A model generated the notes under the pieces. It saw nothing but the letters and a program-made list of their open reading frames with translations, was not told the origin of the DNA and did no database searches. The position numbers and the translations under genes were made by a program. A DNA stretch of 36,932 nt from Lindgomyces ingoldianus (taxonomy: Eukaryota; Ascomycota; Dothideomycetes; Pleosporales; Lindgomycetaceae). Location: the NCBI RefSeq assembly GCF_010093535.1, contig NW_022985189.1:888380-925311 (forward strand), written 5' to 3'. Below are positions 22,044 through 31,326 of the stretch, piece by piece. Within the stretch, counting starts at the first letter, position 1; each line of letters begins with the position of its first letter.

Positions 22044-22463
22044 TGTCAGATATGCGCACCTACTGTCAAGACAGGAGGAACGTTTGACGAAAGCTGCTAC
22101 ATAGTACGAGCAATAAGCTCGAACAGTATGTTGCTGCAAATTGCAGCATTTTGCAGCATTTTGCAGCATGTTGCAGCAAATTGCAGCAAATTGCAGCATG
22201 TTACAGCATTTTGCAGCAAATTGCAGCAAATTGCAGCATGTTACAGCATTTTGCAGCAAATTGCAGCATGTTGCAAGCTGGTCGCGCATAGGGCTAGTGC
22301 GCGAGGGACTCGGATCGGCAGAACAAAAAGCCGAGCAACACGAGTAGAGCAGAAAAAGGATCGATAAATAAACACAATCAATACAATTAATCAATCATCC
22401 ATACATCACATCCAAACCCATCATTCATCTCAGGAAGCCCAGAAACAGTGCTTCAATCTAACA
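22044..22463 (+). mobile_element. Solo copia LTR with expanded decamer array
   Basis: Starts TGTCAGATATG and ends CAATCTAACA, flanked by ATCTT on both sides (22039-22043 and 22464-22468), so it is a separate insertion. It matches the LTRs of the surrounding copia element but runs opposite to it. At 420 bp it is longer than their 301 bp, chiefly because of a decamer array. It keeps CpG and CpA sites that are TpA in the host element, so it is the youngest layer here. Recombination between two LTRs must have removed its internal part. Confidence 0.92.
22132..22275 (+). repeat. Decamer tandem array, 14 units of TGCAGCANNT
   Basis: Units are TGCAGCAAAT, TGCAGCATTT, TGCAGCATGT and TACAGCATTT in varying order. 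The 10-bp period leaves several frames open on both strands (repeating Leu-Gln-x-x-Ala-Ala or Cys-Cys-Asn-Leu-Leu-Gln peptides), so these frames are by-products. The flanking copia LTRs have only about two units. Confidence 0.93.
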
Positions 22464-25400
22464 ATCTTATGCTAGCTATAAAGGCTGCAGCCTATAGTAC
22501 AGTCTTTAGCAACTCTATTTAGCTTAGCTTTAGTGCTGCTCTAGCTATTAACTGCATAAGTAATGCTGCAGGTAGCAGAGTGTTTAGAAGAGATAGATAG
22601 TTATCTTTAATCTTTCTTCCTTAATAGTAGCCTAGTAGGTCTACTTTGTTAAAATTTAATGTATTATTTGCAGTGTTGTCTTTATAGAATAACTCTGTCT
22701 TTAGCTAATAACTAGGTGTTAGAAGCTTAATTATTTTAATGTATATAGTAATTTCCTTTACTATGTTGTGCATAAGGTTATTTATTAGGTCTTTAGGCTT
22801 ACTACTAAAGATTAAGTGTTTGTTAAAAATAACATTACATGTATAGATTACTTTTACTAGCAGTAGTATTTATACATAGTAGATGTTTAATAATTAGTAC
22901 CTAACTAGATATTTAATCTACGCCTTTAGGTCTAGCCTCTATAGCTTAGATTTTTTCTAATGTGTGTTATTAGTTATTATAAATGCTTTGCAGCTATAGG
23001 CTTTTAGATGTGTAAAGCTTAGCTTTTAAATTAATGTAACAACTCTATTATTTAAAGCTACTTGTGTAAAGAAGATCTTATATAGTGTCTTCTAGTTGTT
23101 AGCATAGTTTAGCGTCTAATTGTATAGGTATACGCCAGCTCTAGTAATGTATGGCTATACGTTCTATAGTAGGTTAGCATCTAGTTGCATAGCCTATAAC
23201 TTCTTCTTATTTACACCCTCTAAGCGTTTAGCTCCTCTGTTCTAGGCTTGTGTATCTAGTGCTAAAGGCTTAACAGTTATTTTATGTAATGCTAGCTAGC
23301 GTTCTACTTCTAGTTTTACTGTTGTAATCTTATTGTTAGCTTTAATAACTTTTATAGTAATATTATAATAGTTCTTTAAAAAGAGGATAAAGATTATAAA
23401 AGCTTTAATAATTAATTTAGTAGGCCTATTATTCTTAAAGTAGAGGTCCTACTAGAGGCTAGAATACTTATTAGTAATTAGCATTTAACTTTGCTTTTTT
23501 ATAATGCTCTATGCTTTATATGCATAGAAATTAATTAACAGTCTTTTACTAGGTCTACTGTTACTAATTTATAGTGTGTAGCTAATTTATTGTTGTATCT
23601 TAGCTCTGCTACATAAGTTATATTAGACTATTATAATTTCTTTAATTTACACCCTCTTAGCTTACTGTATAAGGTGTTAAAGTGTAGCTAGTCTAGGGTG
23701 TCCTAGACGCTTATGCTATAGCTCTACTAATGCTTTTTATAGACTATATTTAGTTTTTATGTTAATTGTGTGTGTATAATATAAGCTCTTTTGTAGTAGA
23801 TAGTACTCTAACACTTATTAGCTATAAATCTTTATAAGATTTCTAATTATTATCTTATCTAGGGCCTTTAAAGCAGTTAGCTCTGCTTGTGTGTCCTACT
23901 AGATTCCTTTCTGTTGCAGTAGGCAAAATAAGACTAGGTTGCACAGCAGGTCTAGGCACAGTGCAGCGTTATAAAGTATAAGACTGTATGCTTAACTATG
24001 TGTTCTATGCTTGCTTTTTAAGCTTAGTGTAATTAATTTATAGCTTTAAATCTATATATAAAAGTTTCTAGACTAGATAAAGTCTTTTAGTGTTAGTAAA
24101 TAATAGTTATAAATCTAATTAAAATTGTTTATAATGTAGCATGTTAAGCCTAAGTTAAGGATAAATAATTTTTTTAGTAGATATCTGTTCTAGTTTAAAT
24201 TAACTATAGCTAGTAATGTAGCTGCCTTAACTCTTAATACTTTCTAGCTTTTAAGTTAGTCTTCTTATATCTCTAGCATAGGTGTATGTAAACTTTTTAG
24301 GATTAGTATTCTTAAATTATGTCTACGCTGCTCTTTTAGTAGGCCTTAAAATTCTAAGTTATGCTTACGCTTTAATGCTATAAGCTCTTTAACTCTTTTA
24401 TTTAGCATCTACTAGTCTAGTGCTCTGTCTAGATAGACATAGAAGCAGTCCTTTAGTGCATAGATGTGTCTGCATGTAGGACATTTAGTGTCTTCTGTTT
24501 TAGTAAGTTTTTAGCTTAAAAATAACTTCCTATTATTTTTTTAATAACATTAATGTTAAAGTCTACTCTATTTTCTTAACATTGCAACTTTTGCACTATA
24601 GGTGTCCTTATTTATGCCCTAGGTAGTCTTTCTACTTTTAGTAAAGTATAATAAGTTATTTGTTATAAAGGTAGCTTTATGCTTTCTTGTATATATTAAA
24701 TAATTTAACATTATATATTCTTAGAAGCGCTTTATTATTTTTTTTTAATTTATGTTTAGTGCAAACTATCTGCTTTTCTAAAAGGTTATAAACTAATAAG
24801 GGGCAACTTTATTTATAGTAGTTAGAAAGTCCTTTGCTATAGCATTAAACTGCGTTGTTTTTAGAACTTTTTGTGTCTCCGCTTCTGTAGCAGTGTAGTT
24901 ATACTCTGCTAGCTATAGGTCCTATATGCTTGCGTTTCTTAGCAGCTTTAGGGATGCATTATATTAGTTGCGTGCGCGTTCTTGTTTAAATTAGTTGTTA
25001 ACGCTTACTATAGCTTTAAGGTTTGTAATCTACTGTCTAAGTAGTTAATCTAGGGAACAGCATGTACACTGCAGATGCAGGCTAACTATTAACTAGATAA
25101 AGACAATAATCTATTAAAAGCTTAATTACTCTCTTTTATAATTATGTCTATTACTCTTATACTTGTTAGCTTTAATTTTATAGTATTTAATAGCTTCTTT
25201 AAAGGCTTTAACACTGCTTATTAATAGCTTGTTTAGGTGCGTAGGCGTTTTAACATTAGAGGCTAGTAAAAACTTAGCTATTAGCAGCATCTCTAGAGCT
25301 CTTAGTTTAGAGATTATTTAGATAGTTAACTTAGGGTCCACTTGCGGCCAGATGCTGTGCGCTACACATCTTGATTGCAGCTGCATCATCCAGGCTCTGT

Positions 25401-25487
25401 AGTCGGTGTGGTCTCAAAGGACGACTGTCGCGTCTTGAGGAGGCTAGGTGGCTATTTTGTATTAATAGAGGCACTAAGACTCTTAAT

Positions 25488-25788
25488 TGTTAGATTAAAG
25501 CACTATTTTTAGGCTTCCTAAGATAAATAATAGGTTTAGATATAATATATAGGATAATTAATTAATTATATTAATTATTTTAATTTATTAATCCTTTTTC
25601 TGCTCTACTTGTGTTGCTTAGCTTTTTGTTTTGCTAATCTAAGTCCCTTACGCACTTGCCCTATGCGCAACTAGCTTACAAAATGCTGTAATTTGCTGCA
25701 ATTTACTGTTTAAGCTTATTGCTTGTACTATGTAGCAGCTTTTGTCAAGCGTTCCTCCTGTCTTGACAGTAGGTGCGCAAATCTGACA
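25488..25788 (-). repeat. 5' LTR of the copia element (301 bp)
   Basis: In coding orientation it starts TGTCAGATTTGCGCACC and ends CTAACA. It has the same length as its partner. The TSD AAAAG follows at 25789-25793. Confidence 0.93.
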
Positions 25789-26061
25789 AAAAGTTATCTA
25801 GTGCTATAGCTATTTATTTTTTAAAAGACTTTATACATAGCTATAGCATGTTTTTTTAAAAGTTTTATATTTTATTTAAAAGCTTAAAGTATAAGCTATA
25901 TCTAATGTTCTTTTAGCATGTCTAAGTAGTGTTATTAGGAATACATTAGTATAGGAAGAGTAGTTTAGTAGGGTCTTAGTAAAAGTAAGCAACTTAGGTG
26001 TGTAAGCAACTCGCCTGTGAAGTACGTTATATAGCTATAGTATATAATTTTAAAAGTGTTA

Positions 26062-27207
26062 ACGTACCTAACAGGTTAGCCGGCCACACAGGTTAGCCGG
26101 CCACACAGGTTAGCCGGCCACTTTTGCTAAGCCTCTACTAAAACCACCCTATTCTCTCGCAAAACAGCCTACTTTAGCCCTATATAAAGTAATATAACAT
26201 AAGATATTATTTAAAGTCTACTTTTACTACTTACTTATATATATGTAAGTTATACTTAGTTTAATTACACTACTTATATTACTTTTAACTTAGCTTACTT
26301 TCTTTAGCGCGCACTTATGTTTTTAGCTTCTTTTTATTACTATATACTTTAAACTTTTTTAAAGTAGTTAGATAAGCTCTATTTTTAACTATTAAAGTCT
26401 TTTTTACTTAAATTTACTTTTTTTTATGTAATCTATGTTATATAGCAGCTTTATTTACTACTTAAAGCTTTATAATTTTATAGCCTACTTTATTATATTA
26501 ATACTTTAGATAACTATTATTTACTTTTTATTACTTTACTATATTACCTTTAGCTGTTTTTATCTCTTTAAAGCTATAATAACTACTTTAGTTAATATCT
26601 AGCTTATTATAAAGCTTAACTTATTAAAGTTATACCTATTTTTATTCTAGATACTATACTTAGCTTTTATGTTAGCTACTAGGTAAAACTAGCCCTAGAT
26701 AACTTTTAGATTTTTATAAAGTGCTTTTTTATAATTATACTTATAATTAAACTTTATTATAAACTTAGAGCAGTGCTTAACTTATATACTAGGCTAGTTT
26801 AAGCTAACCTAGCCTAGATTACACTCTGCAAGTAAGAAATTAGCTATATTAGCTATAGCTATAAGCCTAAAAAAAATTTATGTGTAATAAGCTTAAGTAT
26901 ATACTTAATAACTACTTTTTTTTTAAGCTTAGTTAGATTTCTTAATTTAGGCTAGCATTCTGCTTATAAAGGCTATCTAGTGCGTTAATTACTTAGTGTT
27001 GTGTAAAAAACATTATAAATAGCTACAGCATGTTATAAAAAGAGTTTTAAGTTTTATTTAAAAGCCTAAAAAGTAAGCTGTATTTAATGTTTTTTAGAAG
27101 ATTTAATCTAGTGTTGTTGTTAAGGCATTATGTAGATAGGTAGAGTTTAGTAGGGGCTTAGCAAAAGTGGCTGGCCAACCTGTGTGGCCGGCTAACCTGT
27201 TAGGTAC
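26062..27207. mobile_element. P2 TIR element, copy 1 (complete)
   Basis: 1146 bp with ends ACGTACCTAACAGG and CCTGTTAGGTACGT, flanked by TA. The left end has three 17-bp iterons (AGGTTAGCCGGCCACAC type) and the right end two inverted ones. After them comes TTTTGCTAAGCCTCTACTAAAA and its inverse. Only about 75 bp of true terminal inversion is seen. The right half aligns with the right half of P1, the left half does not. It is inserted at a TA in P1 copy B. Confidence 0.92.
26150..27050 (-). pseudogene. N-terminal pogo/Fot1-type transposase fragment in P2
   Basis: Minus frame, compared with the less damaged copy 2: NIANSL (HTH_Tnp_Tc5-like region), a basic FNYKYNYKRALYRD block, NIKAKYSI, then RYNFNKL-x-FII (about 26611-26635). 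Farther on comes a region resembling 'RRGRPKSVQPGNREW'. In pogo transposases YNFDETGF carries the first catalytic Asp; here it is Asn. The parts holding the second and third acidic residues are missing, so P2 is a deletion derivative. Confidence 0.65.
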
Positions 27208-27372
27208 GTTATATTTTGTTTAAAAGCCTAAAGTGTAAGCTATATCTAATGTTCTTTTGCATGTCTAAGTAGTGTTGTTAGAAATCTATTAGTGTAAAAA
27301 AAGTAGTTTAGTAAAGTCTTAGTAAAAGTAAGCAACTTAGGTGTGTAAGCAACTCGCCTGTGATGTATGCTA

Positions 27373-27635
27373 GTATAAGACTAGTGCTTACTTTCTACGG
27401 GGGTCATGTTTGCTGACACTAAAACCATGGTCGGATGAACTGCATCCTGGATTTCACCCCCGACCGCAGGTCAGAGCCACAGACCGTTGATGGGCGTTGC
27501 TTGAGTCAATCTCCAGCCGATATTTCCTTAATCTTTTCATTCGAGCACACCGATATCTATTGTCTAGTGTTAATGACATCGCCGCTCCTCCTCTTGATCC
27601 AACTTTGTTTTTCCTGGGATCTATAGAAGATCGAG
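27373..27635 (+). promoter_or_regulatory. Promoter and 5' leader of the Zn2Cys6 gene
   Basis: This is the 263-bp GC-normal stretch between the outer edge of the transposon stack and the start codon. A pyrimidine-rich run (about 27574-27612) precedes the ATG by 25-60 bp, as in many filamentous fungal promoters. I see no clear TATA box. Any regulatory sites farther upstream have been replaced by the 18-kb insertion stack. Confidence 0.45.
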
Positions 27636-28825
27636 ATGCCACGCCGATTCCACCGAAAGTCTCGTTTTGGGTGTACCGAATGCAGGAGGCGAAGGGTTAA
27701 GGTACGTTTCGAACGTAACGCTCGTTCCCGCCGTACAAATTAACTCGCTCGTCAAAGTGCGACGAAGACGAACCGATCTGCGGAAGATGCGTGAGGACTC
27801 GCTCCAAGTGCCATTATCCACGCATGGAATCGAATCCGGAATCGCCGCTCTCAACTTCAAACGCCTCTGGAACGCCTTCATCATCGGTTGCTCGGGATTC
27901 CTCCGCACTACAGTCGTCTTTTGATCTGTTCGACATGACCTTAATGCATCACTACGTTACTAACACTTGCAAGCATCTCTTTATAGGAGCGCGACAAATC
28001 CACGTCTGGCAACATGACATACCTGCTCTCGCCGCCTCCAACATTATCCTGGTGCATGGCTTCCTCGCGGTGACCGCCATTCACTGCGCCTGGAAAGAAC
28101 CAGCCCAACGCGACCTCTATCGGAGTCGCGCCCTCCATCATCATGGTCTAAGCCTCCCAATCTTCCAGGAAATGATCGCCTGCGCCTCATCCGAGACAGC
28201 AGAAGTTATCGTTGCGTACTCTATCCTCCTTTGTGTATGGGTTTACGCCTTTCCGGAAATAGCGACTGAGCAACTGTCTCTCGGCGACATTCTCAGTAGG
28301 GTAGATGTAATACGTGGTTCTCGGACGGTTTTTCGCCTCTATCGAGGAGTCATCATGGAAAGTCCCATGCACGTCTTCTTGAGCCCTCCCCTACCAGCAC
28401 CTATCCCCGAAGACCAAGATTCCTCTGTGCGCCGGACATTACAGTTGCTACGGGACCAAGTAGGCCACCAATCGGACAAAAATGCAGTGCAGGAGTTACA
28501 GACATTCCTGGATCGATATATGACAGGATTTGATTACAACCGATTGTCCGCTGCCTGGATGGCTTCAGTCGAAGATGACTACTGGGTTCGTCTCCGTGAT
28601 CGTCATCCTGACGCGGTTCTAGTCTTTTCCTACAGCACTCTCCTCATCCGTGCTTCGGAACATGAATGTTGGTGGATGTCGGGATGGTCTGGGCGGATCC
28701 TGCAGGCTTGTAGTGACGTCATGAGCCCGGAGGTAAAGGAGACGATTGATTGGGTTCACCACGAGCATCGAATACGAGCAGCGGCCAACGAACTAGCAGA
28801 TATCGTGAGATCGAGGCAGGGATAA
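27636..28825 (+). CDS. Zn2Cys6 fungal transcription factor
   Basis: Two exons: 27636-27701, intron 27702-27757 (56 nt, GTACGT...ATTAACT...AAAG), and 27758-28825. The product has 377 residues. The intron sits inside the binuclear cluster; after splicing the cysteines are at residues 13, 16, 23, 30, 33 and 40 (C-x2-C-x6-C-x6-C-x2-C-x6-C), within GCTECRRRRVKC and CGRCVRTRSKC. A Ser-rich linker follows. From about residue 70 the regulator region LMHHYVTNTCKHLF, ASNIILVHGFLAVTAIH, then YRSRALHHHGLSLPIFQ resembles the UPC2/sterol-uptake-control-like subgroup with a Fungal_trans_2-type domain. It should bind CGG-containing DNA in the nucleus; targets are unknown. No RIP-type stops occur and codons are GC-rich, unlike both flanks. 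The ATG chosen is the one that places the Cys cluster at the N-terminus. Confidence 0.9.
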
Positions 28826-29193
28826 GTAGAAATGGGGCTGAGCCGCCGAATCATATCTTTTATTTGACTGCAGCCATTCGTCGGCTAGCGAACCGCACCG
28901 GCATCCGAATCTGATCATCAAAAAAGTGATACATTCCCCAATACCAAAACATCACAATTTCTAAAAGAAACTAACATCCCTCACTGCGTAGCGAGACACA
29001 CTGACCTTCAGCAACTAGAAAGCTCACGTGCACAACAGATATTACTATAATTTTACGAAATATTCTGCTGTAGCTAACTCTAAATATCTATGATCCCTCT
29101 TATCTCAAAATTATGCTCGCATCATCGCCTCCTCGCCTAATTTATATAGCGCATTATATTGTAGCATAACAGGCTTCCCTCCCTACTGCGCTA
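28826..29193. other. 3' flank of the Zn2Cys6 gene
   Basis: GC-normal DNA to about 29035, becoming AT-richer toward P1 copy E. It contains the second 37-bp motif. No gene is seen. Confidence 0.6.
28875..28911 (+). repeat. 37-bp dispersed motif, copy 2
   Basis: Matches 3694-3730 at 34 of 37 positions. The differences are T/C, G/A and A/G transitions. It lies 50 bp after the stop codon of the Zn2Cys6 gene. Confidence 0.65.
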
Positions 29194-30420
29194 ACGTACA
29201 CCACAGGCAAGTTGCTTACACACCTAAGTTGCTTACTTTTACTAAGACTTTACTAAACTACTTTTTTTACACTAATATATTTCTAATAACACTACTTAAA
29301 TATGTGAAAAAAAGCTTAAATATAGCTTATACTATAAGCTTTTAAATAAATTATAATACTTTTTAAGTAATATACTATAGTAATATATAAAGTTTTTTTT
29401 TAAAAAAAATAACAAATAACTAATCTACTAAATAACTTTTATAGAGTGATACTTATAGCTAACTTATAAAAGCTAAATAATAATAAAAAGTAAGTAATTA
29501 TTAAGTATCTACTTAAGCTAAATATATAAGATTTTTATTTTTGCTAGTAGCTATAGCTAATATAGCTAATTCTTTATACACTAAGTATCATTTAGGCTAT
29601 ATTAGCATAAACTAGCTTAGTATGTTTATAAAGTTTTAAGTATAAGTATAGTTAGTGAATATCTAGCTTATTATAAAGCTTATTTTATTAAAGTTATATA
29701 TGTTATTATATTAGATACTATACTTAGTTTTAATATTCTTTATAAAGCTAAACTAGTTTTAAATTACTTAAAAAAATTTATAAAAAGCTTTTTTATAGTT
29801 ATAGTTATACTTAAACTTTACTTTAAGCTTTAAATAATACTTAATAAATATACTAAACTAGTTTATACCAACATAGCTTAACTTATACTTAGTGTGTAAA
29901 AAATTAGCTATATTAGCTATAGCTACTAGCTAAAAGGAAAATTTTTACATAGTTAGCTTAATTATATTCTTATTAATTACATGCTTTTTATTATTATTTA
30001 GCGTTTATAAGTTAGCTATTAAATTACCTTATAAAAGTTATTTAGTAGATTAGTTATTTATTATTTTTTTTAAAAAGCTTTATATGTAGCTATAGTATAT
30101 TACTTAAAAAGTATTATATTTTATATAAAAGGTTAAAGTATAAGCTATGTTTAATATTCTTTTAATATATTTAAGTAGTGTTATTAAAAATACATTAGTG
30201 TAAAAAAGTAGTTAGTGTAGTCTTAGTAAAAGTAAGTAACTTAGGTGTTGTCACGCTGTACCTCTGCCTCTGACCCTAAGGTTTACACACACACACTCTC
30301 TCTCTCTCTCTCTCTTGTAGCTCTGCTACACACCCCCTATCCTGCATTCCCTCTCTGCGCCTCGTGCTTCCTGCTCGATACCTCTCACAGGTGTGTAAGC
30401 AACTTGCTTGTGGTGTACGT
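29194..30420. mobile_element. P1 foldback TIR element, copy E, carrying a solo LTR
   Basis: Starts ACGTACACCACAGGCAAG and ends CTTGTGGTGTACGT, with TA outside both ends. Without the 146-bp insertion in its right terminal arm it is 1081 bp. It is heavily RIP-mutated inside, while the outermost 20 bp keep their CpA and CpG sites. Confidence 0.9.
30249..30389. mobile_element. 141-bp solo LTR-like insertion with 5-bp target duplication
   Basis: Starts TGTCACGCTG and ends CCTCTCACA, and interrupts the P1 right arm exactly between two copies of GGTGT (30244-30248 and 30390-30394). TG...CA ends with a 5-bp duplication are the mark of LTR integration. It is pyrimidine-rich, includes (CA)n-(CT)n runs, and is unmutated although its host is RIP-ruined, so it is recent. 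The short length suggests a TRIM-like or very small LTR family. No second copy lies in the window. An open frame at 30245-30445 merely crosses it. Confidence 0.75.
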
Positions 30421-30740
30421 TAACCTTAAGGCTTTTTTGCTTTAATTTTTAGTAGAATAGCCTTACCCTAGCCTCACAGCCTCCCTCTAATATACTAGAA
30501 AGTTATTATTAGCCCCATGCGTGCTGCGGGGCGTGATTTTATGCAGGGCTGCTCCGCCGATAGGTACTTGTAGCGGAAGCAAATCCCTAATCTTAGCTAA
30601 TGCGCAAGGACCCTACACGTCTGACCTCATACACTAGTGGATGTTTTACTATAAAATATGTGGCTGTGCGAATTACACAAGGGTTCAGATTATCGTTCAA
30701 CCCGGCTTAGGATTGGGAGCAGTGATAAGACATGGCCCGA
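30421..30740. other. Transition from P1 copy E to a GC-normal island, no gene
   Basis: GC content rises after about 30500. I see no domain-bearing frame and no RNA gene. Confidence 0.5.
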
Positions 30741-30778
30741 TGCTTGTTTAGTTAGCCGACGCGCTTCCAGCGTCGAAA
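30735..30778 (-). repeat. Inverted repeat partner encoding STLEARRLTKQA
   Basis: On the minus strand it reads CGACGCTGGAAGCGCGTCGG then CTAACTAAACAAGC, encoding STLEARRLTKQASG. The same block is on the plus strand at 32634-32675. I recognise similar C-terminal peptides from hypothetical proteins in ascomycete genomes, but no function is known to me. Confidence 0.55.
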
Positions 30779-30847
30779 TGAGACAGAGCCCCCACAGGCG
30801 AGCCAACACAGGGTTGGGAAAGGAAGATGTTGCCTGATATAGAGGCG

Positions 30848-30977
30848 TACACCCCCTCCCACGTACCGACCGGTAGCGCGACCCACCCGCACCGACAAAA
30901 TTGGTATGGAAAAGAGTCGATTTGTATGGAAAGCGCACGGGGCAGCGCTACCGGTTGGTACGTGGGAGGGGGGTGTA
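30848..30977. mobile_element. 130-bp hairpin MITE with TA ends
   Basis: The left arm 30848-30879 (TACACCCCCTCCCACGTACC...) and right arm 30945-30977 are inverse copies over about 32 bp, with one mismatch and one extra G. Both ends are TA, fitting a Tc1/mariner-type target duplication. The loop holds a near direct repeat, TTGGTATGGAAAAG and TTTGTATGGAAAG. It is not RIP-mutated. It is unrelated in sequence to P1 and P2. Confidence 0.7.
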
Positions 30978-31326
30978 GCATGAGATTAGCTAAAATGGAG
31001 AAGGCCATGCAACAGGCCAGGATGTTGCTGTGAGTGTCCGAGCTAGCCAAATATATGACATGACGATGACATACATTCAACTCCCTATTCTTCCACTGTA
31101 CTAATAGTTCTTAGTGCCATAATGGCTCTCGATTCAGGCAGACATTCGGCAAACCGTGGGAATTGCTCCCTGGTGAAGCGGCCCCCAAACGCAGGGAAAC
31201 ACACTCCTCCATTCTCCAATACTTATCCGCTTCCGCTGACGAATACCCGGCAGGCCAGTACCTGAGGGTAGTTCGCCGGGCGATTCACCTCAATCTCAAA
31301 AGGGGAACCAAATATTCAAAAGATAG
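30978..31326. other. GC-normal DNA upstream of the C2H2 relic
   Basis: Contains a 65-codon open frame (31163-31360) without a known domain, and an ATG at 31122 with 48 codons. Either could be the decayed 5' part of the zinc-finger gene that follows, but I cannot join them by a convincing splice. Confidence 0.35.

Larger units (their letters stand above)
20278..25487 (-). pseudogene. copia gag-pol, RIP-broken
   Basis: Minus-strand frame full of TAG/TAA. Near 24420-24500 it reads a CPTC-x-H-x5-C zinc-knuckle-like block followed by FYVYLD, as in fungal copia Gag. Near 21340-21400 is the RT core IFIFFYVDNLIIVY, with the second catalytic Asp changed to Asn. Patches at about 20905-21010 and 25335-25445 are GC-normal. 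Leader sequence next to the 5' LTR is at 25440-25487. A solo LTR interrupts the pol part. Confidence 0.85.
19977..25788 (-). mobile_element. Ty1/copia LTR retrotransposon (full length, RIP-inactivated)
   Basis: Two 301-bp LTRs (19977-20277 and 25488-25788) with TG...CA ends, flanked by a perfect 5-bp duplication AAAAG. The coding strand is minus: the reverse-transcriptase motif reads FFYVDN (21347-21358 for YVDN) in the order expected for copia. A solo LTR of the same family, in opposite orientation, is inserted at 22044-22463. Without it the element is about 5.4 kb, normal for copia. Confidence 0.93.
19115..26027. mobile_element. P1 element copy C, split by a copia element
   Basis: The left part 19115-19976 starts ATGTACTTTACAGGCAAG. 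The right part 25794-26027 ends GCCTGTGAAGTACGT. TA lies on each outer side. It is inserted in P1 copy B at a TA in the right arm. The copia element sits between, with AAAAG repeated at its edges. Removing the copia element restores a normal P1 of about 1.1 kb. Confidence 0.9.
8951..27370. mobile_element. P1 element copy B, outermost host of the nested stack
   Basis: Copy B is found in four pieces that rejoin without gaps when compared with copy A: 8951-9687, about 19015-19114, 26028-26061 and 27208-27370. They are separated by a gypsy element, by P1 copy C with its own cargo, and by P2 copy 1. The right end is ...GCCTGTGATGTATGC followed by TA. The left terminus is abnormal (see 8837-8950). 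All pieces are strongly RIP-damaged. The original element was about 1.1 kb; it now spans 18.4 kb. Confidence 0.8.

Noticed and set aside
22132..22275. CRISPR-like regular array
   Set aside because: Units are 10 bp with no unique spacers, in fungal LTR sequence.
22011..22394. Overlapping frames of about 120 codons on both strands
   Set aside because: They are products of the decamer array and solo LTR, open in several frames at once.
30245..30445. 66-codon plus frame
   Set aside because: It spans the boundaries of the solo LTR and P1 terminal arm and so cannot be an ancestral gene.
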